From Candidatus Omnitrophota bacterium (GTDB taxonomy: Bacteria > Omnitrophota > Gorgyraeia > Pluralincolimonadales > Pluralincolimonadaceae): 5,405 bases of DNA. Shown in pieces: positions 1 through 5,405 of this stretch. The stretch covers positions 1-5,405 of the forward strand of contig JAQUSA010000076.1 of assembly GCA_028715315.1 (NCBI GenBank), given 5' to 3'. The notes below the pieces were generated by a model. It ran no database searches. It was given only the letters and a program-made list of their open reading frames with translations, and was not told the origin of the DNA. Position 1 is the first letter of the stretch. Every line of letters starts with the position of its first letter. A program made the position numbers and the translations under genes.

Positions 1-652
1 GTGCGATGTTGATGAACGCGCCGAAGTCGGTTATGTTCTTTACAACGCCGGGTATGACCTGGCCGGTCTTAAGCTCTTCCATCAGCTTGCCCTTGGCGAC
101 ATCCCTCTCCCTGATTATTGCCTCTTTACGGGAGACGACGATGTTCTTCCTCGGCTTGTTGATCTTTACTATGACGAAGTTCAGGACCTGCCCCAGCAGC
201 TGGTTAAGGTTGCCGAAGCCCTTAAGGAAGACCTGGCTCGCCGGCAGGAACGCCTCGACGCCTATGTCAACCGTAAGCCCGCCCTTGACCTTCTTCGTAA
301 CGCGACCGGTGACCATATCGCCTTCCTTGCGCTCGGCGATAAGCTTCTCCCATACCTGCATGCGCTCGGCCTTCCTCTTCGAAAGGACGACCATGCCCTC
401 ATCGTTCTCCTTCGACTCGATCAGCACGTCTATCTCGTCGCCGACCTTTATCGATTTCGGGTCAATGAACTCATCGAGCGATATGACGCCCTCGGACTTG
501 TAGCCGACGTCGACCACGATGTCCTTAAAGGTGACGTCGATGACCCTTCCTCTTACGATCTCACCTTCCTTTACGTCCTTGAAACTGTCCTCGTACAGCT
601 TAGACATGTCCATCTTTTCCGGGGACACATCTTCGTGATTCTGCTCAACCAT
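1..652 (-). CDS. rpsA: 30S ribosomal protein S1, N-terminal part (runs off the left edge)
   Basis: This is the first 217 codons of ribosomal protein S1, which binds mRNA on the 30S subunit and helps load messages with weak Shine-Dalgarno sites. I translated it by hand from the ATG at 652-650; it stays open to position 1. Three S1 (OB-fold) repeats are visible. The first is at about residues 30-93 (starts GEIVRGRV, ends VVLSKRKAE). The second is at about 111-177 (starts GDMVTGRV, with VEAFLPASQV and a closing IVVSRKEAI). The third starts near 197 and is cut within KNITDFGAFINI, the typical S1 signature. Spacing of the repeats matches the first three domains of E. coli S1, which has six; the total number here cannot be seen. 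The start follows an AAGGGAG site 11 nt upstream and lies 19 nt after the plsC stop, so it is probably co-transcribed with cmk and plsC. Identity is very secure; full length is unknown. Confidence 0.96.
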   Translation of the reverse strand, partial: MVEQNHEDVSPEKMDMSKLYEDSFKDVKEGEIVRGRVIDVTFKDIVVDVGYKSEGVISLDEFIDPKSIKVGDEIDVLIESKENDEGMVVLSKRKAERMQVWEKLIAERKEGDMVTGRVTKKVKGGLTVDIGVEAFLPASQVFLKGFGNLNQLLGQVLNFVIVKINKPRKNIVVSRKEAIIRERDVAKGKLMEELKTGQVIPGVVKNITDFGAFINIA

Positions 653-663
653 CTTCTTTGTTA

Positions 664-670
664 CTCCCTT
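664..670 (-). promoter_or_regulatory. Shine-Dalgarno site of rpsA
   Basis: AAGGGAG on the minus strand ends 11 nt before the ATG at 652. It lies in the 19-nt gap after the plsC stop and supports this start over the in-frame ATGs at codons 14 and 16. The spacing is a little long. Confidence 0.65.
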
Positions 671-671
671 C

Positions 672-1304
672 TCATTGGATTTTTTGTTTCTTCGCTACTG
701 TCTCTCCCAGGCGCTTGATCTCCCCGGCGACGTGGTCGGCCAGTTTTTGCGCGGCCTCCTTCTTGCCGCGCGGAAGATCGAGTTTAGTGGGGTCGATCAG
801 ATCTCCTATATATACCGATATGCGTGTAAGTGTTATGCGTTTCGCGCCCTTAGGCAGGGCTTTATCCGTCCCGTCTATATAAGCGGGAAGGACAGGCGCC
901 CCTGTTATCAAGCTCAAATAACCGATGCCAGGTTGGGCTTCCTGCATCTCACCGGTCTCGCTCCTGGTCCCTTCCGGGAACAAAAAAACAGGTTCGCCGG
1001 ATTTAAGGAACCGTATGGCGGCCTTCATCGCCCCGATATCCGCCTCACCCCTCTTTACGGAGATCAGGCCGCACCTGCCTACCACCTGCCTGAACAACCA
1101 GTTATCGAACAGGGTGCTCCTTGCCATAAAGTGGACCATGCGCGGTGAGGCGCTTGCTATAGCCGGCGGGTCGAGATGGCTTACATGGTTGCTCGCCAAT
1201 ATGAAAGCGCCCTTCATCGGGACCTTCCCGGTCCCGTTGGCCCTAAAACCCATGAATATCACAAGGAACAGTTTAAGAAAATTTCTTACGATAAAATACA
1301 TCAT
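672..1304 (-). CDS. plsC: 1-acyl-sn-glycerol-3-phosphate acyltransferase (PlsC/LPLAT family)
   Basis: Likely transfers an acyl chain to lysophosphatidic acid to make phosphatidic acid, the precursor of membrane phospholipids, at the inner face of the cytoplasmic membrane. The 210-residue protein has the acyltransferase motifs in order: catalytic HX4D as NHVSHLDP (H40, D45), a motif II region GLISVKRGE at 79-87, motif III FPEGTRS at 109-115 for glycerol-phosphate binding, and motif IV VLPAYIDG at 138-145. A hydrophobic segment at about residues 3-20 could anchor it to the membrane. The C-terminus is a basic tail. Length is at the short end of the usual PlsC range. The start is the first of two tandem ATGs, 7 nt after the cmk stop; the only Shine-Dalgarno candidate (AAAGG, 12 nt upstream) is weak, so translation may depend on coupling to cmk. 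A cmk-plsC pair ahead of rpsA is known in several phyla. A different acyl acceptor cannot be excluded from sequence. Confidence 0.92.
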   Translation of the reverse strand: MMYFIVRNFLKLFLVIFMGFRANGTGKVPMKGAFILASNHVSHLDPPAIASASPRMVHFMARSTLFDNWLFRQVVGRCGLISVKRGEADIGAMKAAIRFLKSGEPVFLFPEGTRSETGEMQEAQPGIGYLSLITGAPVLPAYIDGTDKALPKGAKRITLTRISVYIGDLIDPTKLDLPRGKKEAAQKLADHVAGEIKRLGETVAKKQKIQ

Positions 1305-1311
1305 ATGTTTA

Positions 1312-1977
1312 TCAGGCCTTTATCAAGCCGAGGACCTTATCCACGACTCCTTCTATCGTAAGGCCCGTAGTATCGACTATTATCGAGTCGGCCGCTTTCC
1401 TCAGGGGACCTATGGGCCTGTTGATATCGCTGTCATCGCGGATCTTCAGGTCTTTCCTGACGTCCTCTTCGGTTACCGCCGCGCCGCCCTCCTTAAGTTC
1501 CTTGTAGCGCCTCTGCGCCCTTACCTCGAACGCGGCGTCTATATAGAACTTCCTGTCGGCGTCGGGCAGGACTACGGTCGCGATGTCGCGGCCCTCCATG
1601 ACCGTTCCGCCCTCTTTGCCCAGCCTGCGCTGGACCGCCACCATATGCGTGCGGACCGGCTTGGCGCGGGCAATATATTTCACGTTATTCGTGACTTCCG
1701 GTGTTCTTATACCGGAGGTCACATCCTCTCCGTCGAGATATACTTTTAGCGAGCCGCTTTCCTGCTTCAGCTTAATATCCGTAGAAGCGGCGAGCATGCC
1801 CAGTTTTTCTTCGTCGTTCAGGTCCGCCTTTGTCCGGAGCGCCTTAAGGGTCAGCGCGCGGTACATAGCGCCCGTATCTATATATAGGAAGCCCAGCCTC
1901 TGCGCCACAAGCCTTGCAACGGTGCTCTTGCCGGAACCTGCCGGGCCGTCGATCGCTATGACGGGGCGCGGGGTCAC
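1312..1977 (-). CDS. cmk: cytidylate kinase (CMP/dCMP kinase)
   Basis: Phosphorylates CMP and dCMP to the diphosphates with ATP in the cytoplasm, recycling nucleotides from RNA and lipid turnover. The 221-residue protein has a P-loop GPAGSGKST at 11-19, DTGAMYR at 34-40, EGRDIATVVLPDA at 128-140, a lid-like segment with R153, R156 and R157, and RDDSDINRP at 180-188. Residues corresponding to the E. coli CMP-binding set (Asp35, Ser36, Arg41, Arg110, Arg131, Asp132, Asp185, Arg188) appear as D34, T35, R40, R109, R130, D131, D184 and R187, all shifted by one; the Ser to Thr change keeps the hydroxyl. Length is normal for the bacterial family. The start is GTG at 1977-1975; its last two bases and the next A form the tyrA stop (GTGA, 4-nt overlap). 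A strong AAGGAGGGAG lies upstream. Tight coupling to tyrA is expected. Confidence 0.96.
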   Translation of the reverse strand: MTPRPVIAIDGPAGSGKSTVARLVAQRLGFLYIDTGAMYRALTLKALRTKADLNDEEKLGMLAASTDIKLKQESGSLKVYLDGEDVTSGIRTPEVTNNVKYIARAKPVRTHMVAVQRRLGKEGGTVMEGRDIATVVLPDADRKFYIDAAFEVRAQRRYKELKEGGAAVTEEDVRKDLKIRDDSDINRPIGPLRKAADSIIVDTTGLTIEGVVDKVLGLIKA

Positions 1978-2816
1978 CTTAAGCTCTCCCTCCTTGCCCT
2001 AGACCTTTCCAGCTCCCTGCGAAGTTTCGCGCCGGAACCGTCCTTGACCAGCTTCTTTATCTTTGCCAGGCTGCGCGCGTAGTTATCGAGCGCCCTGACG
2101 ATCTCTTTCCTGTTCGTCACGCATATATCGCGCCATATGCCGGGATCGCTCGCCGCTATGCGCGTCGCGTCCCTGAAACCCGTAGAGGCGAACTCCAGCG
2201 ATTCATCGCTCGCGGAATTGACCAGGGCCGCTGCGGCTATATGCGGCAGGTGGCTTATCTGGGCGACTATCCTGTCATGCTCCTCGGGGGATTTTATCAC
2301 GATCCTCCCGGCTCCGAGCGACTTCCAGAAACTTCCGAGCTTCTTCAGCGCCGCCTTATCCGTCTTTTTTGTCTTTGTCATGATGACGACCGATCCTTTG
2401 AACAGGTCTTCCCTGGCGGATACGACCCCGCGTTTTTCGGAGCCGGCCAGCGGGTGCGATCCTACGAAATCCACGCCCGCGGGCATCGACTTCTCAAGCT
2501 GCCCGACAATCGAACTCTTCGTGCTTCCGACATCCGTGACGATACATCCCTTTTTCAGCGAACGGGAGACCTTCTTCCCGAACCCGGGTATCAGGCAAAC
2601 CGGCGTCGCTATTATCACGAGATCGGCCCCGGCAACGCCTTTGACCGCGTCGAGCGTGCCTTTGTCTATCGCGCCGCGCGCTATGGCTTCATCGATGGAT
2701 GATGCCCTGTGCCCGATGCCTACCACTGTCCCGGCGAGGCGCCTCTTCTTCACCGCCGCGCCTATCGAGCCTCCGATGAGGCCGACGCCGATTATTGCTA
2801 TCTTTTTAAATATCAC
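1974..2816 (-). CDS. tyrA: prephenate/arogenate dehydrogenase (TyrA)
   Basis: Oxidatively decarboxylates prephenate (to 4-hydroxyphenylpyruvate) or arogenate (to tyrosine), the committed tyrosine step. The 280-residue protein has an N-terminal Rossmann motif GVGLIGGS at 10-17, ATP at 70-72, TDVGSTK at 94-100 and the signature [13 protein letters not shown] at 119-131 with the catalytic-type H121. The helical C-terminal domain has ISHLPH at 187-192 and [13 protein letters not shown] at 213-225, where R219 matches the substrate-binding arginine of Aquifex TyrA. There is no ACT domain and no fused chorismate mutase, so it is the minimal form. At the end of strand 2 the sequence is [10 protein letters not shown] (31-40), without the acidic residue typical of NAD-dependent enzymes; NADP use is possible. 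The start is GTG at 2816, inside the last codons of aroF (11-nt overlap), with AAGGCGG 6 nt upstream. Prephenate versus arogenate preference cannot be told from sequence. Confidence 0.95.
   Translation of the reverse strand: MIFKKIAIIGVGLIGGSIGAAVKKRRLAGTVVGIGHRASSIDEAIARGAIDKGTLDAVKGVAGADLVIIATPVCLIPGFGKKVSRSLKKGCIVTDVGSTKSSIVGQLEKSMPAGVDFVGSHPLAGSEKRGVVSAREDLFKGSVVIMTKTKKTDKAALKKLGSFWKSLGAGRIVIKSPEEHDRIVAQISHLPHIAAAALVNSASDESLEFASTGFRDATRIAASDPGIWRDICVTNRKEIVRALDNYARSLAKIKKLVKDGSGAKLRRELERSRARRESLR
1986..1995 (-). promoter_or_regulatory. Strong Shine-Dalgarno site of cmk inside the tyrA 3' end
   Basis: AAGGAGGGAG on the minus strand, 8 nt from its inner GGGAG to the GTG start of cmk at 1977. 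It is encoded by the TyrA codons AGG AGG GAG (Arg275-Arg276-Glu277), so the arginine-rich TyrA tail may partly be shaped by this site. It fixes the GTG start. Confidence 0.8.
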
Positions 2817-3819
2817 GTCCGACCGCCTTAGCGACCCCTTTAAGTTCCTTCATCATCTTTTCGAAATTGTCCGGGATAAGCGACTGCGCGCCGTCAGAAA
2901 GGGCTTCTTCCGGCTTCGGATGCACTTCTATTATTAGGCCGTCGCATCCGGAAGCCACCGCTGCCCTTGCCATCGCGGGGACATAACCCCACTTGCCTAC
3001 CGCATGGCTCGGGTCGATGATGACCGGAAGATGCGTGAGTTTCTTCAGGACAGGCACCGCGCTGAGGTCGAGGGTAAAACGCGTCTGGTCCTCGAAGGTC
3101 CTGATACCGCGCTCGCAGAGCATCACGTTGAAATTCCCGTTCGAAAGTATATATTCGGCCGACATCAGCAGCTCGATTATCGTGGAGGATATGCCCCTCT
3201 TCAGCAGGACCGGCATCTTTGACATGCCGACCGCCTTCAGCAGGTTGAAATTCTGCATGTTCCTCGCGCCTATCTGCAGGATATCCGCATACTTCTCTAT
3301 GAGAGGGAGGTCGCGTATATCCATTATCTCCGTTATTACGGGCAGGCCCGTCTTCTGGCCCGCTTCCTTGAGGTATTTCAGCCCCTCTTCGCCGAGGCCC
3401 TGGAAGCTGTAGGGCGATGTGCGCGGTTTAAAGGCGCCGCCGCGCAGGACCGAGGCACCCGACTTCTTGACGGACTTCGCGATATTAATCAGCATCTCGC
3501 GGCTCTCTATGGAGCAAGGCCCGGCCATCATCACTATCTTCTTCCCGCCCACCTTCACCTTGCCTATATTTACGACAGAGTTCTCGTGCTTGAACTCGCG
3601 GGAGACAAGCTTATACGGCGCGAGTATGGACATGACCTTCTCGACGCCCGGAAATACGTCAAGCGGCGTCGAGCGGAGGACATCTTCCTCCCCTATGACG
3701 CCTATGATCGTGCGCTCCACGCCTTTTGATATCATCGGTTTCAGCCCGACCGACTTTACCTTGGCGATAAGGTGTTTTAGCTGCGCTTCTGTCGCTTCGG
3801 GTTTTAATACGATTATCAT
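2806..3819 (-). CDS. aroF: 3-deoxy-7-phosphoheptulonate (DAHP) synthase, type I-beta with N-terminal regulatory domain
   Basis: Condenses phosphoenolpyruvate and erythrose-4-phosphate to DAHP, the first step of the shikimate pathway, in the cytoplasm. The 337-residue protein has a ferredoxin-like N-terminal domain at about 1-70 ([36 protein letters not shown]) followed by a TIM-barrel catalytic domain. Catalytic motifs are AGPCSIES at 99-106, [17 protein letters not shown] at 125-141, QIGARNMQN at 182-190, LLKRG at 205-209, CERGIRTFE at 235-243, DPSHAVGK at 269-276 and [13 protein letters not shown] at 298-310. The metal ligands known in the Thermotoga maritima enzyme (Cys102, His272, Glu298, Asp309; 338 residues) fall on C102, H272, E298 and D309 here. 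In that enzyme the N-terminal domain mediates inhibition by tyrosine, so feedback control is likely. The ATG is 1 nt after the hisC stop with AAGGAG 7 nt upstream. The symbol aroF is used here for DAHP synthase; some schemes use aroG or aroA(G). Confidence 0.97.
   Translation of the reverse strand: MIIVLKPEATEAQLKHLIAKVKSVGLKPMISKGVERTIIGVIGEEDVLRSTPLDVFPGVEKVMSILAPYKLVSREFKHENSVVNIGKVKVGGKKIVMMAGPCSIESREMLINIAKSVKKSGASVLRGGAFKPRTSPYSFQGLGEEGLKYLKEAGQKTGLPVITEIMDIRDLPLIEKYADILQIGARNMQNFNLLKAVGMSKMPVLLKRGISSTIIELLMSAEYILSNGNFNVMLCERGIRTFEDQTRFTLDLSAVPVLKKLTHLPVIIDPSHAVGKWGYVPAMARAAVASGCDGLIIEVHPKPEEALSDGAQSLIPDNFEKMMKELKGVAKAVGRDI
2823..2829 (-). promoter_or_regulatory. Shine-Dalgarno site of tyrA inside the aroF 3' end
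   Basis: AAGGCGG on the minus strand, 6 nt before the GTG at 2816. It lies within the codons for the Ala-Lys-Ala-Val near the AroF C-terminus and supports the GTG start that overlaps the aroF stop. Confidence 0.6.
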
Positions 3820-3820
3820 C

Positions 3821-4900
3821 TCAAATCTCCTTCAACGCCTCGATGAACTTCCTGTTCTCCTTATCGGTGCCAACCGTGACCCTTACATAGCTGTCCAACT
3901 TGTAAGCTTTCATGTCCCTGACTATGACCCCGTACCTCAAAAGTTTCTGGAATGCTTCCCAGCTGTCCATCTTCACGTCGACGAGTATAAAGTTCGTCTG
4001 GCTCTGCACGTACGGCAATCCTATCTTGTCGAGCGCGCTATAAAGGAACTTCTTGCCTTTTAGGACGACTTGCCTGGTCTTCTTCAGGTGCGTCGCGTCG
4101 TCAATGCTTGCCGACGCTCCGACCTGCGCGAGAGAGTTCACATTGAACGGCAGCCTGACCCTGTTCATGCAATCTATGAGCTCAGGGTTTGCCAGGGCAA
4201 AACCCACACGCAGCCCCGCGAGCCCGTACGCCTTGGAGAACGTCCGCAATACTATGAGGTTCCTGTCCTTCAGGTGCCTCATAGTATCCGGATAGTCCTT
4301 CGCGTCCACGAAATCGTAATACGCCTCGTCCATCACGACGATGACGCTGTCAGGGATATTCTCGAGGAATTTCGTTATCTGCTTATCATTGACGTACGTG
4401 CCGGTCGGGTTATCGGGGTTCGCGATGAAGACGATCTTCGTCTTATCGTCTATCGCTTTCCTTATGCCGTCCATGTCATATTTCATGTTCACGTTAGGGA
4501 CGACCTTGACCCTGCGGCCGTATGCCTCGGTTATAAGCCTGTACTCAAGGAACGTCGGGTCGGCAACGATAGCGTTCTCGTCCTCGTTCATGAACGCCTG
4601 GATAATGACCGCTATCAGCTCGTCCGAACCGTTGCCGAAGACGAAATTCTCGGGCTTCATGCCCATCTTCTTGGCGATCTTCGTCTTGAGATAGAAGGAA
4701 CTCCCGTCCGGATAGCGGTTCAGGTCCTTCAGGGCCTTGCCTATCGCGGTGAGAGCCTTCTTCGAGGGCCCGAGAGAGTTCTCGTTCGAAGCGAGCTTAT
4801 AGACCTCCTCCAGCAGCAGCTCCCTCTTTACCTCATCGATCGGTTTGCCCGGCTGGTAAGGCTGTATGCTCATCACGCCTTTTTTCGCTAACCTGCTCAT
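3821..4900 (-). CDS. hisC: histidinol-phosphate / aromatic aminotransferase (HisC family, PLP class I)
   Basis: A pyridoxal-phosphate aminotransferase of the HisC family, 359 residues, normal length. Visible landmarks: the N-terminal PYQPGKP at 14-20, [11 protein letters not shown] at 36-46, RYPDG at 62-66, GNGSDE at 89-94, NPDNPTG at 161-167 (N164), DEAYYDF at 191-197 (D191, Y194 for the cofactor), [14 protein letters not shown] at 220-233 with K223 as the Schiff-base lysine and R231 near the phosphate, QTNFILVD at 301-308, and R328 and R340, the latter in VRVTVGT as the carboxylate-binding arginine. HisC enzymes transaminate imidazole acetol phosphate, and many also act on aromatic keto acids. 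Flanked by pheA and aroF/tyrA, with no his gene in view, this copy most likely supplies the phenylalanine and tyrosine transamination step; a second role in histidine synthesis is possible. Start at 4900 has AAGGA 6 nt upstream; an in-frame ATG at codon 10 is a less likely alternative. Confidence 0.93.
   Translation of the reverse strand: MSRLAKKGVMSIQPYQPGKPIDEVKRELLLEEVYKLASNENSLGPSKKALTAIGKALKDLNRYPDGSSFYLKTKIAKKMGMKPENFVFGNGSDELIAVIIQAFMNEDENAIVADPTFLEYRLITEAYGRRVKVVPNVNMKYDMDGIRKAIDDKTKIVFIANPDNPTGTYVNDKQITKFLENIPDSVIVVMDEAYYDFVDAKDYPDTMRHLKDRNLIVLRTFSKAYGLAGLRVGFALANPELIDCMNRVRLPFNVNSLAQVGASASIDDATHLKKTRQVVLKGKKFLYSALDKIGLPYVQSQTNFILVDVKMDSWEAFQKLLRYGVIVRDMKAYKLDSYVRVTVGTDKENRKFIEALKEI
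3827..3832 (-). promoter_or_regulatory. Shine-Dalgarno site of aroF inside the hisC 3' end
   Basis: AAGGAG on the minus strand, 7 nt before the ATG at 3819. It is made by the codons for Lys357-Glu358 of HisC, two codons before its stop, so initiation at aroF is physically tied to termination at hisC. Confidence 0.75.
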
Positions 4901-4906
4901 TTTATT

Positions 4907-4911
4907 TCCTT
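4907..4911 (-). promoter_or_regulatory. Shine-Dalgarno site of hisC
   Basis: AAGGA on the minus strand directly after the pheA stop codon, 6 nt before the hisC ATG at 4900. It supports this start over the in-frame ATG at codon 10. Confidence 0.65.
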
Positions 4912-5405
4912 TTATGCTAATGGGTACGAACCCAGCACCTTCAGGCTCGTGCAGACTTCCCTTAATTGGTCTATCGCTTTTATCACGTTCTTATCGTTGT
5001 GGTGCCCCATCATATCGACGAAGAAGCGATATTCCCACGCCCTCTTCTTCGACGGGCGCGATTCTATCTTCGTCAGGTTGATCTTGTTCTTCTTGAACGG
5101 GACCAGCATGTCATGCAACGCGCCGACCTTGTCCTTGACCGCGAACATTATCGAGGTCTTGTCCTTACCTGTCGGCCTGCCCTCGACTTTGCCTATAACG
5201 AGGAACCTGGTCATGTTGTGCGGGTTATCCTCTATGGAGCGCGCGAGCATATTGAGCCCGTAGCATTCTGCCGCGAGACTTGAGCCTATAGCAGCCGCGC
5301 CCTTCTCCTTGACCGCCATCCCTGCCGCCTTGGTCGTTGAAGTGACCTCTATTATTTCAACCTGCGGGAGGTTAGCCTCGAGCCACATCCTGCACTGCCC
5401 GACGA
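4912..5405 (-). CDS. pheA: prephenate dehydratase, C-terminal part with ACT domain (runs off the right edge)
   Basis: Converts prephenate to phenylpyruvate, the committed phenylalanine step. The visible 163 complete codons (5403-4915) are open to the window edge, so the ATG at 5388 is internal: the codons before it read VGQCR, continuing the family motif QCRxWLEANLP. The end of the catalytic domain is present, with EVTSTTKAA, AAIGSSLAAECYGL and the active-site TRF (codons at 5211-5203). A C-terminal ACT domain follows, with GALHD (about 5124-5110) and ESRP (5064-5053), the phenylalanine-binding signatures, so feedback inhibition by phenylalanine is expected. The protein ends in YPLA with TAA at 4914-4912. 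The missing N-terminus decides whether this is a bifunctional chorismate mutase-prephenate dehydratase (P-protein); no separate chorismate mutase is seen in the window, which makes a fusion plausible. The next gene, hisC, starts 11 nt downstream. Confidence 0.96.
   Translation of the reverse strand, partial: VGQCRMWLEANLPQVEIIEVTSTTKAAGMAVKEKGAAAIGSSLAAECYGLNMLARSIEDNPHNMTRFLVIGKVEGRPTGKDKTSIMFAVKDKVGALHDMLVPFKKNKINLTKIESRPSKKRAWEYRFFVDMMGHHNDKNVIKAIDQLREVCTSLKVLGSYPLA

Noticed and set aside
681..694. T-run on the plus strand near the plsC 3' end, considered as a terminator
   Set aside because: No GC-rich hairpin precedes it on the plus strand, no plus-strand gene ends there, and on the minus strand it is an A-run encoding the lysine-rich PlsC tail.
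805..885. TATATA-like motifs (also near 1540 and 1880) that could look like -10 boxes or repeats
   Set aside because: They are Tyr-Ile (TAT ATA) codon pairs in plsC and cmk read on the minus strand, a by-product of the ATA preference.
1279..1330. Possible promoter (TTGATA with AT-rich TATTTT) at the cmk/plsC junction
   Set aside because: The spacing between the two elements is about 22 nt and the -10-like part lies inside plsC, downstream of its start codon; chance AT-richness is more likely.
925..1749. Long plus-strand open frame (274 codons) across plsC and cmk
   Set aside because: It spans two well-supported minus-strand genes and their junction, shows no recognisable domain, and its composition is that of an antisense reading of a GC-biased gene.
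2137..2937. Plus-strand open frame (266 codons) opposite tyrA and the aroF end
   Set aside because: No motif, no ribosome-binding logic, and it crosses the tyrA/aroF overlap; the opposite strand is fully explained.
4070..4891. Plus-strand open frame (273 codons) antisense to hisC
   Set aside because: It lies wholly within hisC, which has every family motif. Its Arg/Val/Asp-rich, low-diversity translation is typical of a reverse-strand shadow.
5386..5388. ATG that could be taken as the start of a short ACT-domain protein
   Set aside because: The reading frame is open upstream to the window edge and the preceding codons (VGQCR) continue the PheA motif, so this is an internal methionine of a truncated pheA.

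Overview
The window is a stretch of bacterial chromosome in which every supportable gene lies on the minus strand. Seven genes are packed almost end to end and read from right to left: the 3' part of pheA (prephenate dehydratase with ACT domain), hisC (PLP aminotransferase), a type I-beta DAHP synthase (aroF), tyrA (prephenate/arogenate dehydrogenase), cmk (cytidylate kinase), plsC (1-acyl-glycerol-3-phosphate acyltransferase) and the 5' part of rpsA (ribosomal protein S1). Both outer genes run off the window.

Layout. Positions 5405-2806 (pheA, hisC, aroF) and 2816-1974 (tyrA) form an aromatic amino acid block. It holds the entry reaction of the shikimate pathway (DAHP synthase) and the branch enzymes that turn prephenate into phenylalanine and tyrosine, plus the aminotransferase both branches need. 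Positions 1977-672 hold cmk and plsC, housekeeping genes for nucleotide and phospholipid synthesis. Positions 652-1 hold rpsA. From pheA to rpsA the junctions are 11 nt gap, 1 nt gap, 11 nt overlap, 4 nt overlap, 7 nt gap and 19 nt gap. Several Shine-Dalgarno sequences sit inside the last codons of the gene before. This looks like one polycistronic unit with translational coupling. I see no internal terminator or convincing promoter, and there is no gene-free stretch above 20 nt.

The order recalls the aromatic supraoperon of gamma-proteobacteria such as Pseudomonas (serC-pheA-hisC-like-tyrA-EPSP synthase-cmk-rpsA). Here a DAHP synthase is present, EPSP synthase (aroA) is missing between tyrA and cmk, and plsC lies between cmk and rpsA as in many Firmicutes and delta-proteobacteria-like lineages.

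Organism. The DNA is moderately GC-rich but uses ATA (Ile) and AGG/AGA (Arg) codons freely even in rpsA, and uses GTG starts. The DAHP synthase is of the Thermotoga/Bacillus type with an N-terminal regulatory domain. This fits a deep-branching, non-proteobacterial lineage, for example Omnitrophota or a relative, but that assignment is inference and weak. I found no mobile element, CRISPR array, RNA gene or unknown system. The window is conserved core metabolism, and the points of interest are gene order, coupling and cofactor or substrate specificity.
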